Source: Opitutaceae bacterium (GTDB lineage Bacteria; Verrucomicrobiota; Verrucomicrobiia; Opitutales; Opitutaceae). From it: 64,000 bases of DNA. Each line of letters starts with the position of its first letter. Positions within the stretch are counted from its first letter, which is position 1. The DNA is taken from the NCBI GenBank assembly GCA_030693515.1, contig JAUYAK010000026.1, positions 47,328-111,327 on the forward strand, given 5' to 3'. Positions 53,452 to 61,608 of this stretch are shown here, piece by piece. A program made the position numbers and the translations under genes. The notes beneath the pieces were generated by a model that worked only from the letters and a program-made list of their open reading frames with translations, had not been told where the DNA came from and did not search any database.

Positions 53452-56200
53452 ATGAGAAACCTCCCACAAACCTTCTGCGGTCTTGTCGCCTACGGCCTAA
53501 TGGCCGCATCCACCTGGGCCGGCGTGGAAATCATTCCCACCCACGGTCGCAACCTCTACCGCCTGGCCGTCGCGGAACTCGACGGCAATCCCGCCGCGAG
53601 GGAGATCGTCGGCTCGACCTACGATAATCGCGTCTGCGCTTTCGCCGACGACGGAACGCAGCGCTGGGATGCGGCGATTGGCGGATTCGTGTTCGATCTC
53701 GCGGCCGGCGATCTCGACGGCGATGGGCGCGATGAAATCATCGCCGCGAGCGCGGATGGCTCGGTTTACGTTTTCTCGCCCGACGGAAAACTGCGCTGGA
53801 AACAGGACCTCGCGGCTCCCGTCTGGCAGGTCGCCGTCGCCAAGCTCGACGGCAAGACCCCGGTCGTGCTGGCCGGCGGCATTTCCCGGCAGATCGTCGT
53901 TTTCTCTGCAGACGGCACCAAGCGGCACCACCTGCCCGTCAACGGCGCCGTCCGCATCCTGCGCGCCAGCGATTTCGACGGCGACGGCGCGGACGAAGTG
54001 GCCGCACTGCTCGTCGGCGGTTTTGCACGGCAGGACATGTTTTTCTTCAAAGGCTCCACGCTCACTCAACTCAAAGAGACCATCGCGAGGAAATCGCCGT
54101 CGGGCGATCCGCTCCTGAGCCTGAAGAACGCCAACGGCACCGTCGCCGATCTCGATGGTGACGGCGCCGCCGAAATTATTTGGAAGCGCGGTGCCTACGC
54201 CCTGAAAGGCGGCCTGCGCCCCGTCTTTGATCTCCCGTCCAAAATCAAGGAGCGCAGCTACGATTACCACTACACCATGCGCCTCGTGGCTTCCGGCGAC
54301 CTCACCGATCGGCCGGGCGCGGAGACGGTCGTCGTCGAGGGCCCACAGGTGCGGCTCTACGATGCCAAAGGCCGGGAACTCGGCCAAGCCATCGCGCCGT
54401 TTGGATTCACCGACGTCATCTACGTGCCCGGGAGCCCCCGTGGCAGCGTGCTCCTCGGCTCCAGTCCCAACGGCGACGACAACCTCTACCGCCTGACTTT
54501 TTCCCCGGGTTGGGAAAAATCACTCGAACGCCTCGAGCGCCGTGGCGTCATGGCCGCCATCGGCACGAGCCTGAAACAATTGGGCGACACGGCCGCCGCG
54601 TGGCGCGGCGACGTCATGCCGGGCGCGGACGGCCCCTTCGACGTGATCGTCTCCAGCTATTGGTGGAACGGCGGTGACTCGAAGAAACTCGGCCCGTGGA
54701 TCGCCGAGGTGCGCGACTACGAAAAACGTTTCCCTTATCCCCGCTTGCGTTTCGCGGTCGATTTCTGGCCCTCCGAAAAATCCGCGCTGCTCCGGCCCGA
54801 CGGCAAGCCCTGGGGCCGCGAACGGCGGCTCACCTACGATCAGACGAGAGTCCAGATCGCCGCCGCCGCGAAACACTTCGAGACTGAGCGCTGCCCCTTC
54901 TGGATCAACATCGGGCACAGCACCACGCCCTACGTGGAAGTGGCGACAGTCGCCGCGATGCTCAAGGCCGCGCCGACGATGTTGCAGGGATTCGTGAGCA
55001 CCGAAGCCGAGCAGTCGGACACGTTGCCTTACTATTTCGAGCATTTCCTCAAGCCGGTGCTGGAGCTGTGCGTGCAACACAGGAAGCGGCTCATCATCAC
55101 CAGCAAGAATGTCGCCTGGGCCCACGCGCCCGCCGATCCGAGACTCCGCGCCTCGATCCTGGACCCACGCTATCGCTCTGCGCTGCTGCCCTCGGTGGAG
55201 GACAGCAACTCGCGCAGTCCCGATGTGAATCTCGCCGCTCGCGTCGGTCTCTGGCTCGACGGCCAAGTGGATGATTGGGCGGTGCGCAGTGCGGCGGATT
55301 GGTTCAGTTTTAACCGTGACTGGGAGTGGGAATACTCCGATGACCGGCCATCCCTCACTGCGCTACTACGTGTCACAAGCGCTCCTCGGCGCCCGCGTCT
55401 TCATGACGCTCAATGGCGAACGCGAACCGCGCACGGGCCGTTGGACGCGCGTCGGGAGCGAAGGCACCGCCACCTTTCTCCATCTCCTCGGCCGCGGCAT
55501 CCTCACTCCGCCGCGCCGTGAGCAACTGCGCTCGATCTCACCGGTCGCCCTCGTCATGCAAAATCCCAGTGAGCGCTTCGCCCAACACGGCGCCAACGGC
55601 CACCAGGAGGCGAACTGGAATCTCGACGGCACCGACACGCAGCGGTGGGCCTTCGACTGGCTCGACTGCTACTGGGGCATGGCCCCGCTCCCGCCCACCG
55701 ACGTCGCCACCTATCTCTGGGGCCGCACGCGCCGCGACCCGTCGCAACTGGCCACCACCACGCCACACGGCTTCGTGGTCCTCGTCCCCAGCGCCACGCC
55801 GCACGCCGCTGGCCCGTGGAAAACAATCTGGAGGACCGATGGCGACAACCTGAGCCGCGCCGGCGAGACCTTCACGCTCGCCGACGCTCGCACCGCGTTC
55901 ACCGCCGATCTCGCCGAAGGCGCGAAACAGTTTCCCTTTGCCGTCACCGGCCACGTTTTCCACCAAGTCATCGAGGTCTCACCGCGTCGCTACGTCATCG
56001 CGCTCGTCGACTCCGGTTGGTTGGACCCCGCCGATTGCGACGTAAGAATCGCCGCACAAATCCCGGGCCGTTGGGAAGTATCCGACCGCATGACGGGAGC
56101 CTTGCTCGGACCACTCGCACCCGATCTGGCGGTCACCGTTCGCGCCGGGACGTTTCGACTCCTTGACGTGCGCGAGGCCGCCGCCCCGGTGCCGCGGTGA
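53452..56200 (+). CDS. Secreted FG-GAP propeller plus hydrolase, lambda-carrageenase-like (GH150-like), with frameshift
   Basis: About 915 residues over two frames. Signal peptide (NLPQTFCGLVAYGLMAASTW), then an N-terminal propeller with FG-GAP/VCBS-type repeats (LDGDGRDEIIAA, FDGDGADEVAAL, LDGDGAAEIIWK) up to about residue 330, then a catalytic-type region (VIVSSYWWNG, FWINIGHSTTPYVEV, LIITSKNVAWAHAP). Near base 55339 the frame must move by +1: WEWEYSD leads into MTGHPSLRYYVSQALLGARV in the next frame, which continues to 56200. Without a correction the first frame ends at 55521 in an Arg/Pro-rich tail. N-terminal propeller plus ~940 residues is the architecture I recall for lambda-carrageenase; this is inference. 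It is driven by P7. Confidence 0.72.
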
Positions 56201-56222
56201 GCGCGCCGAACGAAACCTTCGC

Positions 56223-56390
56223 TTACTTCACCGGAAGCTCCTGATCGGGCGCACTTGTTGGCACTGCGGATTCTGCGCAGCGTCTTTCCACGCACGAAAC
56301 GAAATCGAGGATCTCGAAGGGCTTGCCTAACAGCGCGACAGCACCGGCCTCCGCGGCGCGTTTTTCAGCTGCGCACGAGAACCCACCATC
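56223..56390 (-). pseudogene. Fragment of a response-regulator receiver domain
   Basis: On the minus strand a frame reads AAEKRAAEAGAVALLGKPFE, then ILDFVSCVERRC, ending in a stop at 56223. The GA...LxKPF pattern is the C-terminal part of a receiver domain with its conserved Lys-Pro. No phosphorylation site or N-terminal part is present, so it is a remnant. The KPF type differs from the two NarL-type regulators in the window. Confidence 0.55.
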
Positions 56391-56408
56391 GTCACCTTAT
56401 GCCGCTAT

Positions 56409-56454
56409 CCCCGTGTTTGCGTGGGTTGAACGCGCCGGACACTCCTGCGACAAT
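56409..56454 (+). promoter_or_regulatory. Promoter P8 with shared operator, upstream of a decayed gene
   Basis: CCCCGTGTTTGCGTGGG (56409-56425), -35 TTGAAC (56426-56431), 17-base spacer, -10 GACAAT (56449-56454). It is almost identical to P7 and appears intact although the gene behind it is broken. Confidence 0.75.
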
Positions 56455-56520
56455 GGTGACCGGTCGCGCTGCGATCGGCCCGACGTCGCCCCGTGAATCT
56501 CCGTCTCCATTCCCGTGTAA
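56409..56520 (+). repeat. Promoter-leader repeat, copy 2
   Basis: This is the second copy of the P7 promoter and leader (see 53242-53347). After it the two loci diverge, then match again at the beginning of the coding region. Confidence 0.8.
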
Positions 56521-56566
56521 CGGACCCCCCTCTGGCGCCCTGGCGCGTGCGGTCTAGTTGCAACCC

Positions 56567-56875
56567 CCACTCGGGCCGACGTGGAAACTATCATGGTCCA
56601 TGATCGCAACCTCTGCCGCTTGGCCGCTGCGGCACGCGACGGCCGCGTCTTTCACCAGATCGTCGCCACCGCGCCAGGCCGCGAGGTGAACGCACTCGTC
56701 GACTCCGGCTGGCCCGACCCCGTCGACCGTGAAGTGCCTTCGCCGCCCATCTGCCCGGCGATTGGGGCGTCACCGACCGTCTCACCGGCGAGGCGCTCGG
56801 CCCGATCCGCAACGGCGTTTCCCCGTTCCCGCCGGTGCCTTGCCGTTGTTCGATGTGAGAAGCGCCACCCCTCTG
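56567..56875 (+). pseudogene. Decayed copy of the carrageenase-like gene (both ends kept, middle lost)
   Basis: A match to the start of the mature protein at 53452 (VHDRNLCRLAAAARDG against THGRNLYRLAVAELDG) is followed directly by a match to its last ~75 residues (VFHQIVATAPGREVNALVDS against VFHQVIEVSPRRYVIALVDS). AHLPGDWGVTDRLTGEALGP then continues in another frame. About 800 codons are missing and at least two frameshifts are present. Confidence 0.85.
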
Positions 56876-56950
56876 AACGAATCCATCCTATGAACCGCCG
56901 CAAAGTCGTGCCCAACCCAAGCGCCCTCACCTCCTGTTTCGCACCCCCGT

Positions 56951-57202
56951 TGCTTCGGTTATCCGCGCGGAGAACTGCTGGGGCGCGCCGTGCGCACCGC
57001 CCGCTACCGATTCGTCGAATGGAAGAAGATCGGCGCACCCGCCGCGACTGCCGTGATCGAACTCTACGACTACGAAACCGACCCCGAGGAAACGAACAAC
57101 CTCGCCGCCGCCAAACCCGCGGTCGTCGCGCAGCTTCGCGCCATCCTCGCCACGCAGCCCGAGGCCAAGCCACAGATCCACCCTGTCGGACGGCGCAAAT
57201 AG
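56951..57202 (+). pseudogene. C-terminal fragment of a sulfatase
   Basis: The frame reads YPRGELLGRAVRTARYRFVE, then ELYDYETDPEETNNLA and a stop at 57202. The YPRG...GRAVRTxRYRFxEW and ELYDxxxDPxExxNLA pattern is the C-terminus of iduronate-2-sulfatase-like family S1 enzymes. The formylglycine and metal motifs are absent, so this is a remnant of a third sulfatase gene. Confidence 0.8.
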
Positions 57203-57237
57203 AACGGCATTCGAAATTCCCGGGCCCGCCAACACTC

Positions 57238-57372
57238 ATGAAAGCAAACGTCCACTTCACCTGCGTCGTCCTGGCGGCACTGGCGAACGCCAGCTTCATG
57301 AGTGGAGCCGAACTCTCCCCGCGCTCCGGTTTATTGCCGGTGAGAAAGGATCCCCATGCCGGCCAAGGGTGA
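57238..57372 (+). pseudogene. Signal-peptide fragment of an exported protein gene
   Basis: A 44-codon frame starts with a good signal peptide (NVHFTCVVLAALANASFMSG) and stops soon after it. It overlaps the start of the XylR-type regulator by 17 bases. I read it as the 5' end of a gene whose body was lost when the regulator region was joined here. Confidence 0.4.
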
Positions 57373-58540
57373 TGCGGTTGTCTTGCCGCAGGTAGCCGTG
57401 TGCGTGGACAAGGCGCGCAACTACGGCCGGAAGGTTCTGCAGGGGATTGCGGACTATGCGGAAACGGTGGGCCGGTGGTCGCTGGACGTCGATTCCGACG
57501 CGACCGGTTCGTATTCCGCCGGCTGGCTCGAGCACTGGCGGGGCGACGGTATTCTCGCCTATGTCGAAAGTCGCGCGACGGCCCGACGGCTCCGGGCGTC
57601 ACGGATTCCCGTCGTGGAGGTTTTCGGACATCACCTGAACTTGCACCTGCCGCAGGTGGGCAATGACGACGAAGCCATCGGCCGCGCAGCGGCGGACCAC
57701 TTGCTATCATGCCGGTTCAAACACTTCGCCTTTTGCGGCTACCGACGGGAGCCGTGGTCGGAGCGGCGCCGGCTGGGTTTCGAGCGCACCATCGCCAGGA
57801 ACGGATTCTCGACGGCCCGCCATGATTCTCCCCGCCGCCTGGCCACGCTCGCGGAGGGGCAGCGGAATCGCGAGTGCCTGATGGCGTGGCTCGGGACATT
57901 GCCCAAGCCGGTCGCGATCATGGCGTGCAGCGACCGGCAGGGCGTGCGAGTGCTGGATGCCTGCCGCCGTCTGAAACTGGTGTCGCCCGAGGAAGTGGCG
58001 GTGATCGGCGTGGATAACGATGAGGAAACCTGCCGCTTGACGGACCCGCCGCTGTCGAGCGTGAGGGACGACGCGCGCAAAGTGGGGTTCGAGGCGGCGC
58101 GGTTGCTTGACCATCTGATGGCGACGCGCCGGCCGGGCCGGGAAACTCTGCCCCTGCTCATTCCGCCTCATGGTATTGCGGTGCGCCGATCCACCGAGGT
58201 CACCGCGGTGGACGATCCGCTGATCGCCTCCACGATGCGCTGCATTCGCGAGCAAGCCTGCGGAGGCTTGCAGGTGGCCGACCTGCTGGCGCAGTTCCGG
58301 GTCTCGCGCTCGGTGCTCTACCGGCGGTTTCACGATTCGCTGAACCGCTCGCCCCATGACGAGATTCTTCGCGTGCAGCTCGAGCGGGCGAAACGGTTGC
58401 TGGACGAAAGCGATTTCACCTTGGAGCGCATCGCCGAGCTGTGCGGATTTCAACACAGCGAGTATCTGAGCGTCGCATTCAGGCGAAAACTTGGCCTGAC
58501 ACCCGGTGAATACCGCCGTCAGCTCCGGCGGAGCCCCTGA
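57356..58540 (+). CDS. XylR-type regulator (LacI-like sensor domain plus AraC DNA-binding domain)
   Basis: A 394-residue transcription factor. Residues 10-280 are a periplasmic-binding-protein-like sugar sensor (VAVCVDKARNYGRKVLQGIA, AVIGVDNDEETCRLTDPPLS). Residues 288-394 hold the two AraC helix-turn-helix units (VADLLAQFRVSRSVLYRRFH; IAELCGFQHSEYLSVAFRRK). This architecture is known from XylR. An AAAGGA lies 5 bases before the ATG. It heads the amino-sugar operon and probably controls it in response to a sugar; no operator could be identified. Confidence 0.93.
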   Translation: MPAKGDAVVLPQVAVCVDKARNYGRKVLQGIADYAETVGRWSLDVDSDATGSYSAGWLEHWRGDGILAYVESRATARRLRASRIPVVEVFGHHLNLHLPQVGNDDEAIGRAAADHLLSCRFKHFAFCGYRREPWSERRRLGFERTIARNGFSTARHDSPRRLATLAEGQRNRECLMAWLGTLPKPVAIMACSDRQGVRVLDACRRLKLVSPEEVAVIGVDNDEETCRLTDPPLSSVRDDARKVGFEAARLLDHLMATRRPGRETLPLLIPPHGIAVRRSTEVTAVDDPLIASTMRCIREQACGGLQVADLLAQFRVSRSVLYRRFHDSLNRSPHDEILRVQLERAKRLLDESDFTLERIAELCGFQHSEYLSVAFRRKLGLTPGEYRRQLRRSP

Positions 58541-58594
58541 GCCGTGAGTGGTCGCACCGGGGACGGAATCTCAAAACACGGGGGACGCCTTCAC

Positions 58595-59467
58595 ATGGAC
58601 GACATCGGAACATACGATACTATCGGCGACATGACTGCGGCACCTTCGGGCTTTCAACACGCTCCCGAGCATCCCTCCCCGCCGACGCTGCCGCCCAGCT
58701 GGGAGTGGCATCTGTATCCGGACGAGGAGGCCATGAGTCAGGCCGTGGCCGCACGCCTGGCCGAAGGAGTCCGGACGAAACCCGATGCGCTCATCGGCTT
58801 GGCCACCGGAATATCTCCCAAGCGATCCTACGAACTGCTCGTCGCCAGTGCGCGCAGGGAACCGACCCGGTATGCCCGGGCGCGCTGGCTGAAGCTGGAC
58901 GAGTGGGGCGGCCTCGCGATGGACGATCCTGCCACGTGCGAACACTTCCTCCGGCACTTGCTGCTGACGCCGCTCGCCGTCCCTGCCGAGCGCTACTTTG
59001 GCTGGGAAAGTCGGCCGGTGGATGCGGCCGCAGAATGCCGCCGTGTGGCGGCGTGGCTGGCCGCGAATGGCCCCATCGACATCCAAGTGCTCGGTCTGGG
59101 GAAGAACGGGCACCTCGGTTTCAACGAGCCGGCTCCGCAGCTTCACCCCGGCCCGCACGTCGCGACTTTGTCCTCCGAGTCGCTGTCCCACTCGATGCTC
59201 CGCCAAAGCCGGGGCCGCGTCGCCTACGGGTTGACCTTGGGGATGGACGACATCCTTGGCGCGCGGCACATCTTCCTGCTGGTGTCAGGCGCGCGGAAAG
59301 CGCGGCAGTTGCGGCGCCTCGTGACCGGGGAGATTTCACCCGAATTTCCGGCGTCGCTGCTGCGCCGTCATCGTGGAGTCGTCGTTTTCTGCGATGCCGC
59401 TGCCGCCGCGCTGCTGCCCCTGCCGGAGTCCCCGGTCTCGCCGTCGGCTTCCCCGCAACCTCGATGA
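58595..59467 (+). CDS. Glucosamine/galactosamine-6-phosphate deaminase-like isomerase (NagB/6PGL family)
   Basis: A cytoplasmic enzyme that would convert amino-sugar 6-phosphate to keto-sugar phosphate plus ammonia. Motifs: ALIGLATGISPKRSYELL, WLKLDEWGGL, the family signature LGLGKNGHLGFNEPA and GARHIFLLVSGARKARQL. The start is uncertain: GTG 58544, ATG 58595 (GGGGGA 9 bases upstream) and ATG 58631 are all in frame; homology begins only at about WEWHLYPDEE. The stop overlaps the ROK start by 4 bases. The context with a kinase fits hexosamine catabolism, consistent with the GH20-like enzyme at 33325. Confidence 0.85.
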   Translation: MDDIGTYDTIGDMTAAPSGFQHAPEHPSPPTLPPSWEWHLYPDEEAMSQAVAARLAEGVRTKPDALIGLATGISPKRSYELLVASARREPTRYARARWLKLDEWGGLAMDDPATCEHFLRHLLLTPLAVPAERYFGWESRPVDAAAECRRVAAWLAANGPIDIQVLGLGKNGHLGFNEPAPQLHPGPHVATLSSESLSHSMLRQSRGRVAYGLTLGMDDILGARHIFLLVSGARKARQLRRLVTGEISPEFPASLLRRHRGVVVFCDAAAAALLPLPESPVSPSASPQPR

Positions 59468-60465
59468 AACCGCCGCGCAGCGCTCTGGGTATCGACATCG
59501 GTGGCACCAAGATTGCCATCGGAGTGATCGCGGCTGACGGTCGCGTGCTGGCCAGCAGAGCATTGCCGACCGAGTCGCGCCGAGGAACAACCGACGCCAC
59601 CGCACGCATCACCACGACCGCGCGGCTGGTGCTTCATGAAAGCGGACTGGACGTTGAAGCGCTGGTCGGCGTGGGCATCGGGTGCTCCGGCCCGGTCGCA
59701 CCCTTGAGCGGCGAGATCAATAATCCGCACACGCTGCCGGGCTGGGAGGGCTGGAATATTGTGGCTTCACTCGCGCACACGCTCGGCCTGCCCGTGTGGC
59801 TCGAGAACGATGCGGATGCGGCGGCCCTTGGAGAATATTGCTGCGGTTCCGGCCGGGGCGCCGAGCGGCTCGTCATGCTGACCGTTGGCACCGGCATTGG
59901 CGGCGCGATCATCGTCGACGGAGAGATTTATCGCGGCGCGGGCGGCGAGCATCCGGAAATTGGACACATCCCTGTCGCAGGCGAAGGGCCCGAATGCTAC
60001 TGTGGCCGGAGCGGATGCTTGGAATCGCTGCTTTCCGGCACGGCCATCGGGGCGGCCGGTCAGCGCCTTGGCTTTTCGAATGCCGCCGACGTGTTTCACA
60101 GTGCGAAAAGCGATCAACGGGCGCAGCAGATTCTCACGACCGCCCAGCGGGCGCTCGAATCCGCGATTGGGACCATCGTTCACAGTTTCGCACCGGATCG
60201 GATTGTCCTCGGCGGGGGACTCGTCGCGGCGCAGAAAGCGTTCTTTCTCGAGGCGGGGCGCACGGCCTTGGGCCGGGTCCGCCTGCTGCCGCCGAATGCG
60301 GTGACCCTGGCGGCTGCGCGGCTGGGCAATTTTGCCGGGATCATCGGGGCAGGTCGCTGGGCGACACAACGCGCTGAGAGCCAACCTAGTCGCCGCGTCC
60401 CGCTTCGCGATGGCAAATCCCTAGTCAACACCCTCCCCGTCCCTCCCCGTGAAATCCCCCGTTAA
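59464..60465 (+). CDS. ROK-family sugar kinase
   Basis: A 333-residue cytoplasmic kinase. ATP motif (LGIDIGGTKIAIGV), catalytic region (WLENDADAAALGEY), GTGIGGAIIV, sugar-binding HPEIGH and the zinc motif C-Y-C-G-R-S-G-C-L-E are all present. ROK members phosphorylate glucose, N-acetylglucosamine or N-acetylmannosamine, among others. About 25 residues after the usual end of the fold (AGIIGAGRW) form a tail, and the last five codons and stop lie inside the following Gfo/Idh gene. It is translationally coupled to the deaminase. Confidence 0.92.
   Translation: MKPPRSALGIDIGGTKIAIGVIAADGRVLASRALPTESRRGTTDATARITTTARLVLHESGLDVEALVGVGIGCSGPVAPLSGEINNPHTLPGWEGWNIVASLAHTLGLPVWLENDADAAALGEYCCGSGRGAERLVMLTVGTGIGGAIIVDGEIYRGAGGEHPEIGHIPVAGEGPECYCGRSGCLESLLSGTAIGAAGQRLGFSNAADVFHSAKSDQRAQQILTTAQRALESAIGTIVHSFAPDRIVLGGGLVAAQKAFFLEAGRTALGRVRLLPPNAVTLAAARLGNFAGIIGAGRWATQRAESQPSRRVPLRDGKSLVNTLPVPPREIPR
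60431..60450 (+). repeat. Tandem 10-bp repeat at the junction of the duplicated gene
   Basis: CCCTCCCCGT occurs twice in a row at 60431-60450. The first Gfo/Idh copy has only one CCCTCCCCGT (4655-4664) in the corresponding place. The tandem repeat marks where similarity between the two loci begins. Confidence 0.75.
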
Positions 60466-61552
60466 CGTCGGTCTCATCGGCTCGCAGTTTATTTCCGCGA
60501 TTCACGCGGAAGCGTTGAAACACTGCGCGCACGCGCACCTCGCCGCCGTGGCCTCGCCCACGCCGGGTAATGCCCAGGCCTTCGCCCAACGCTTCGGAAT
60601 TCCGGCCGCGTTCACGGATTACCGCGCGTTGCTCGCCCAACCCGAAATCCAGATGGTCGTCGTCGGGGTGCCCAACCACCTGCACTGCCAAGTCGTCCTC
60701 GACGCCGCTGCGGCGGGCAAGCACGTCGTAATCGAGAAGCCGCTTTGCCTGAACCTCGCCGAGGCCGACCGGATGATCGCGGCCTGCCGGGAAAACCGCG
60801 TGAAGCTCATGTATGCCGAGGAGCTGTGCTTCGCGCCAAAATACGTCCGCTTGAAACAACTGCTCGACTCCGGCGCCTTGGGCCGGCCCACGCTGCTCAA
60901 GCAAATGGAAAAGCACGACGGCCCGCACGCCGCGCATTTCTGGGATGTCGAGCGCTCCGGTGGCGGCGTCACGATGGACATGGGTTGCCACGCGATTGAG
61001 TTCTTCCGCTGGATGCTGGGCCGGCCACTCATCAAGTCCGTTTACGCGCAAATGGACACCTCGGTGCATGGCGACAAAACGCGCGGCGACGACAACGCAA
61101 TTTTGATTCTCGAGTTTGCCAACGGCGTCACCTGCGTCGCCGAGGAGAGCTGGACGAAGCTCGGCGGGATGGACGACCGCGCCGAGGTCTACGGCACCGG
61201 CGGCGTCGCCTACGCGGATTTGCTGCACGGCAATTCCATCGAGACCTACAGCGTGAAGGGCTACGACTACGCCGTGGAAAAATCCGGCCCGACCACCGGC
61301 TGGAGCTTCACCATTTATGAAGAAGCCTGGAACTACGGCTTCCATGCCGAGATGGCGCACTTCGTGGACTGCGTGCAGCACGACAAGCCGCCGCTCGTCA
61401 CCGGCGAAGACGCCCGCGCGGTCCTCGAAGTGATTTTTGCCGCCTACGAATCCGCCCGCACCGGGCGCAAGGTCGAGCTGCCCTTTCCGACCACCGCCGC
61501 GCGCCCCATCGACCTTTGGAGACCCGCGCCCGCGGTCCCGACCGCACAATGA
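60449..61552 (+). CDS. Gfo/Idh/MocA-family oxidoreductase, copy 2
   Basis: A 367-residue enzyme that differs from the protein at 4663 by eight substitutions (including S/R, V/L, P/L, L/S, N/H, A/P, A/E and L/Q). The Rossmann motif (VNVGLIGSQFISAIHAEAL), EKPLCLNLAEAD and C-terminal domain are unchanged, so it should be active on the same substrate. Similarity begins about 10 bases before the GTG and stops just after the stop codon; flanking genes are unrelated. The start lies inside the end of the ROK gene (17-base overlap). A TonB receptor follows after 56 bases. Confidence 0.92.
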   Translation: MKSPVNVGLIGSQFISAIHAEALKHCAHAHLAAVASPTPGNAQAFAQRFGIPAAFTDYRALLAQPEIQMVVVGVPNHLHCQVVLDAAAAGKHVVIEKPLCLNLAEADRMIAACRENRVKLMYAEELCFAPKYVRLKQLLDSGALGRPTLLKQMEKHDGPHAAHFWDVERSGGGVTMDMGCHAIEFFRWMLGRPLIKSVYAQMDTSVHGDKTRGDDNAILILEFANGVTCVAEESWTKLGGMDDRAEVYGTGGVAYADLLHGNSIETYSVKGYDYAVEKSGPTTGWSFTIYEEAWNYGFHAEMAHFVDCVQHDKPPLVTGEDARAVLEVIFAAYESARTGRKVELPFPTTAARPIDLWRPAPAVPTAQ

Positions 61553-61608
61553 ATTCTCTTCCAGATCACTCACCGAAACCAAAAAAACACCCGCCACCCA
61601 CCAACCCC

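Noticed and set aside
56255..56557. 100-codon frame through the P8 promoter, partly shared with the P7 region
   Set aside because: Differences between the two copies fall on amino-acid-changing positions as often as silent ones and the frame covers the promoter itself, so the conservation is regulatory rather than coding.
58589..58617. TTCACA-17-TACGAT promoter-like sequence in front of the deaminase
   Set aside because: The hexamers are weak and it overlaps one of the candidate start codons. With a regulator gene just upstream on the same strand, read-through is the simpler explanation.
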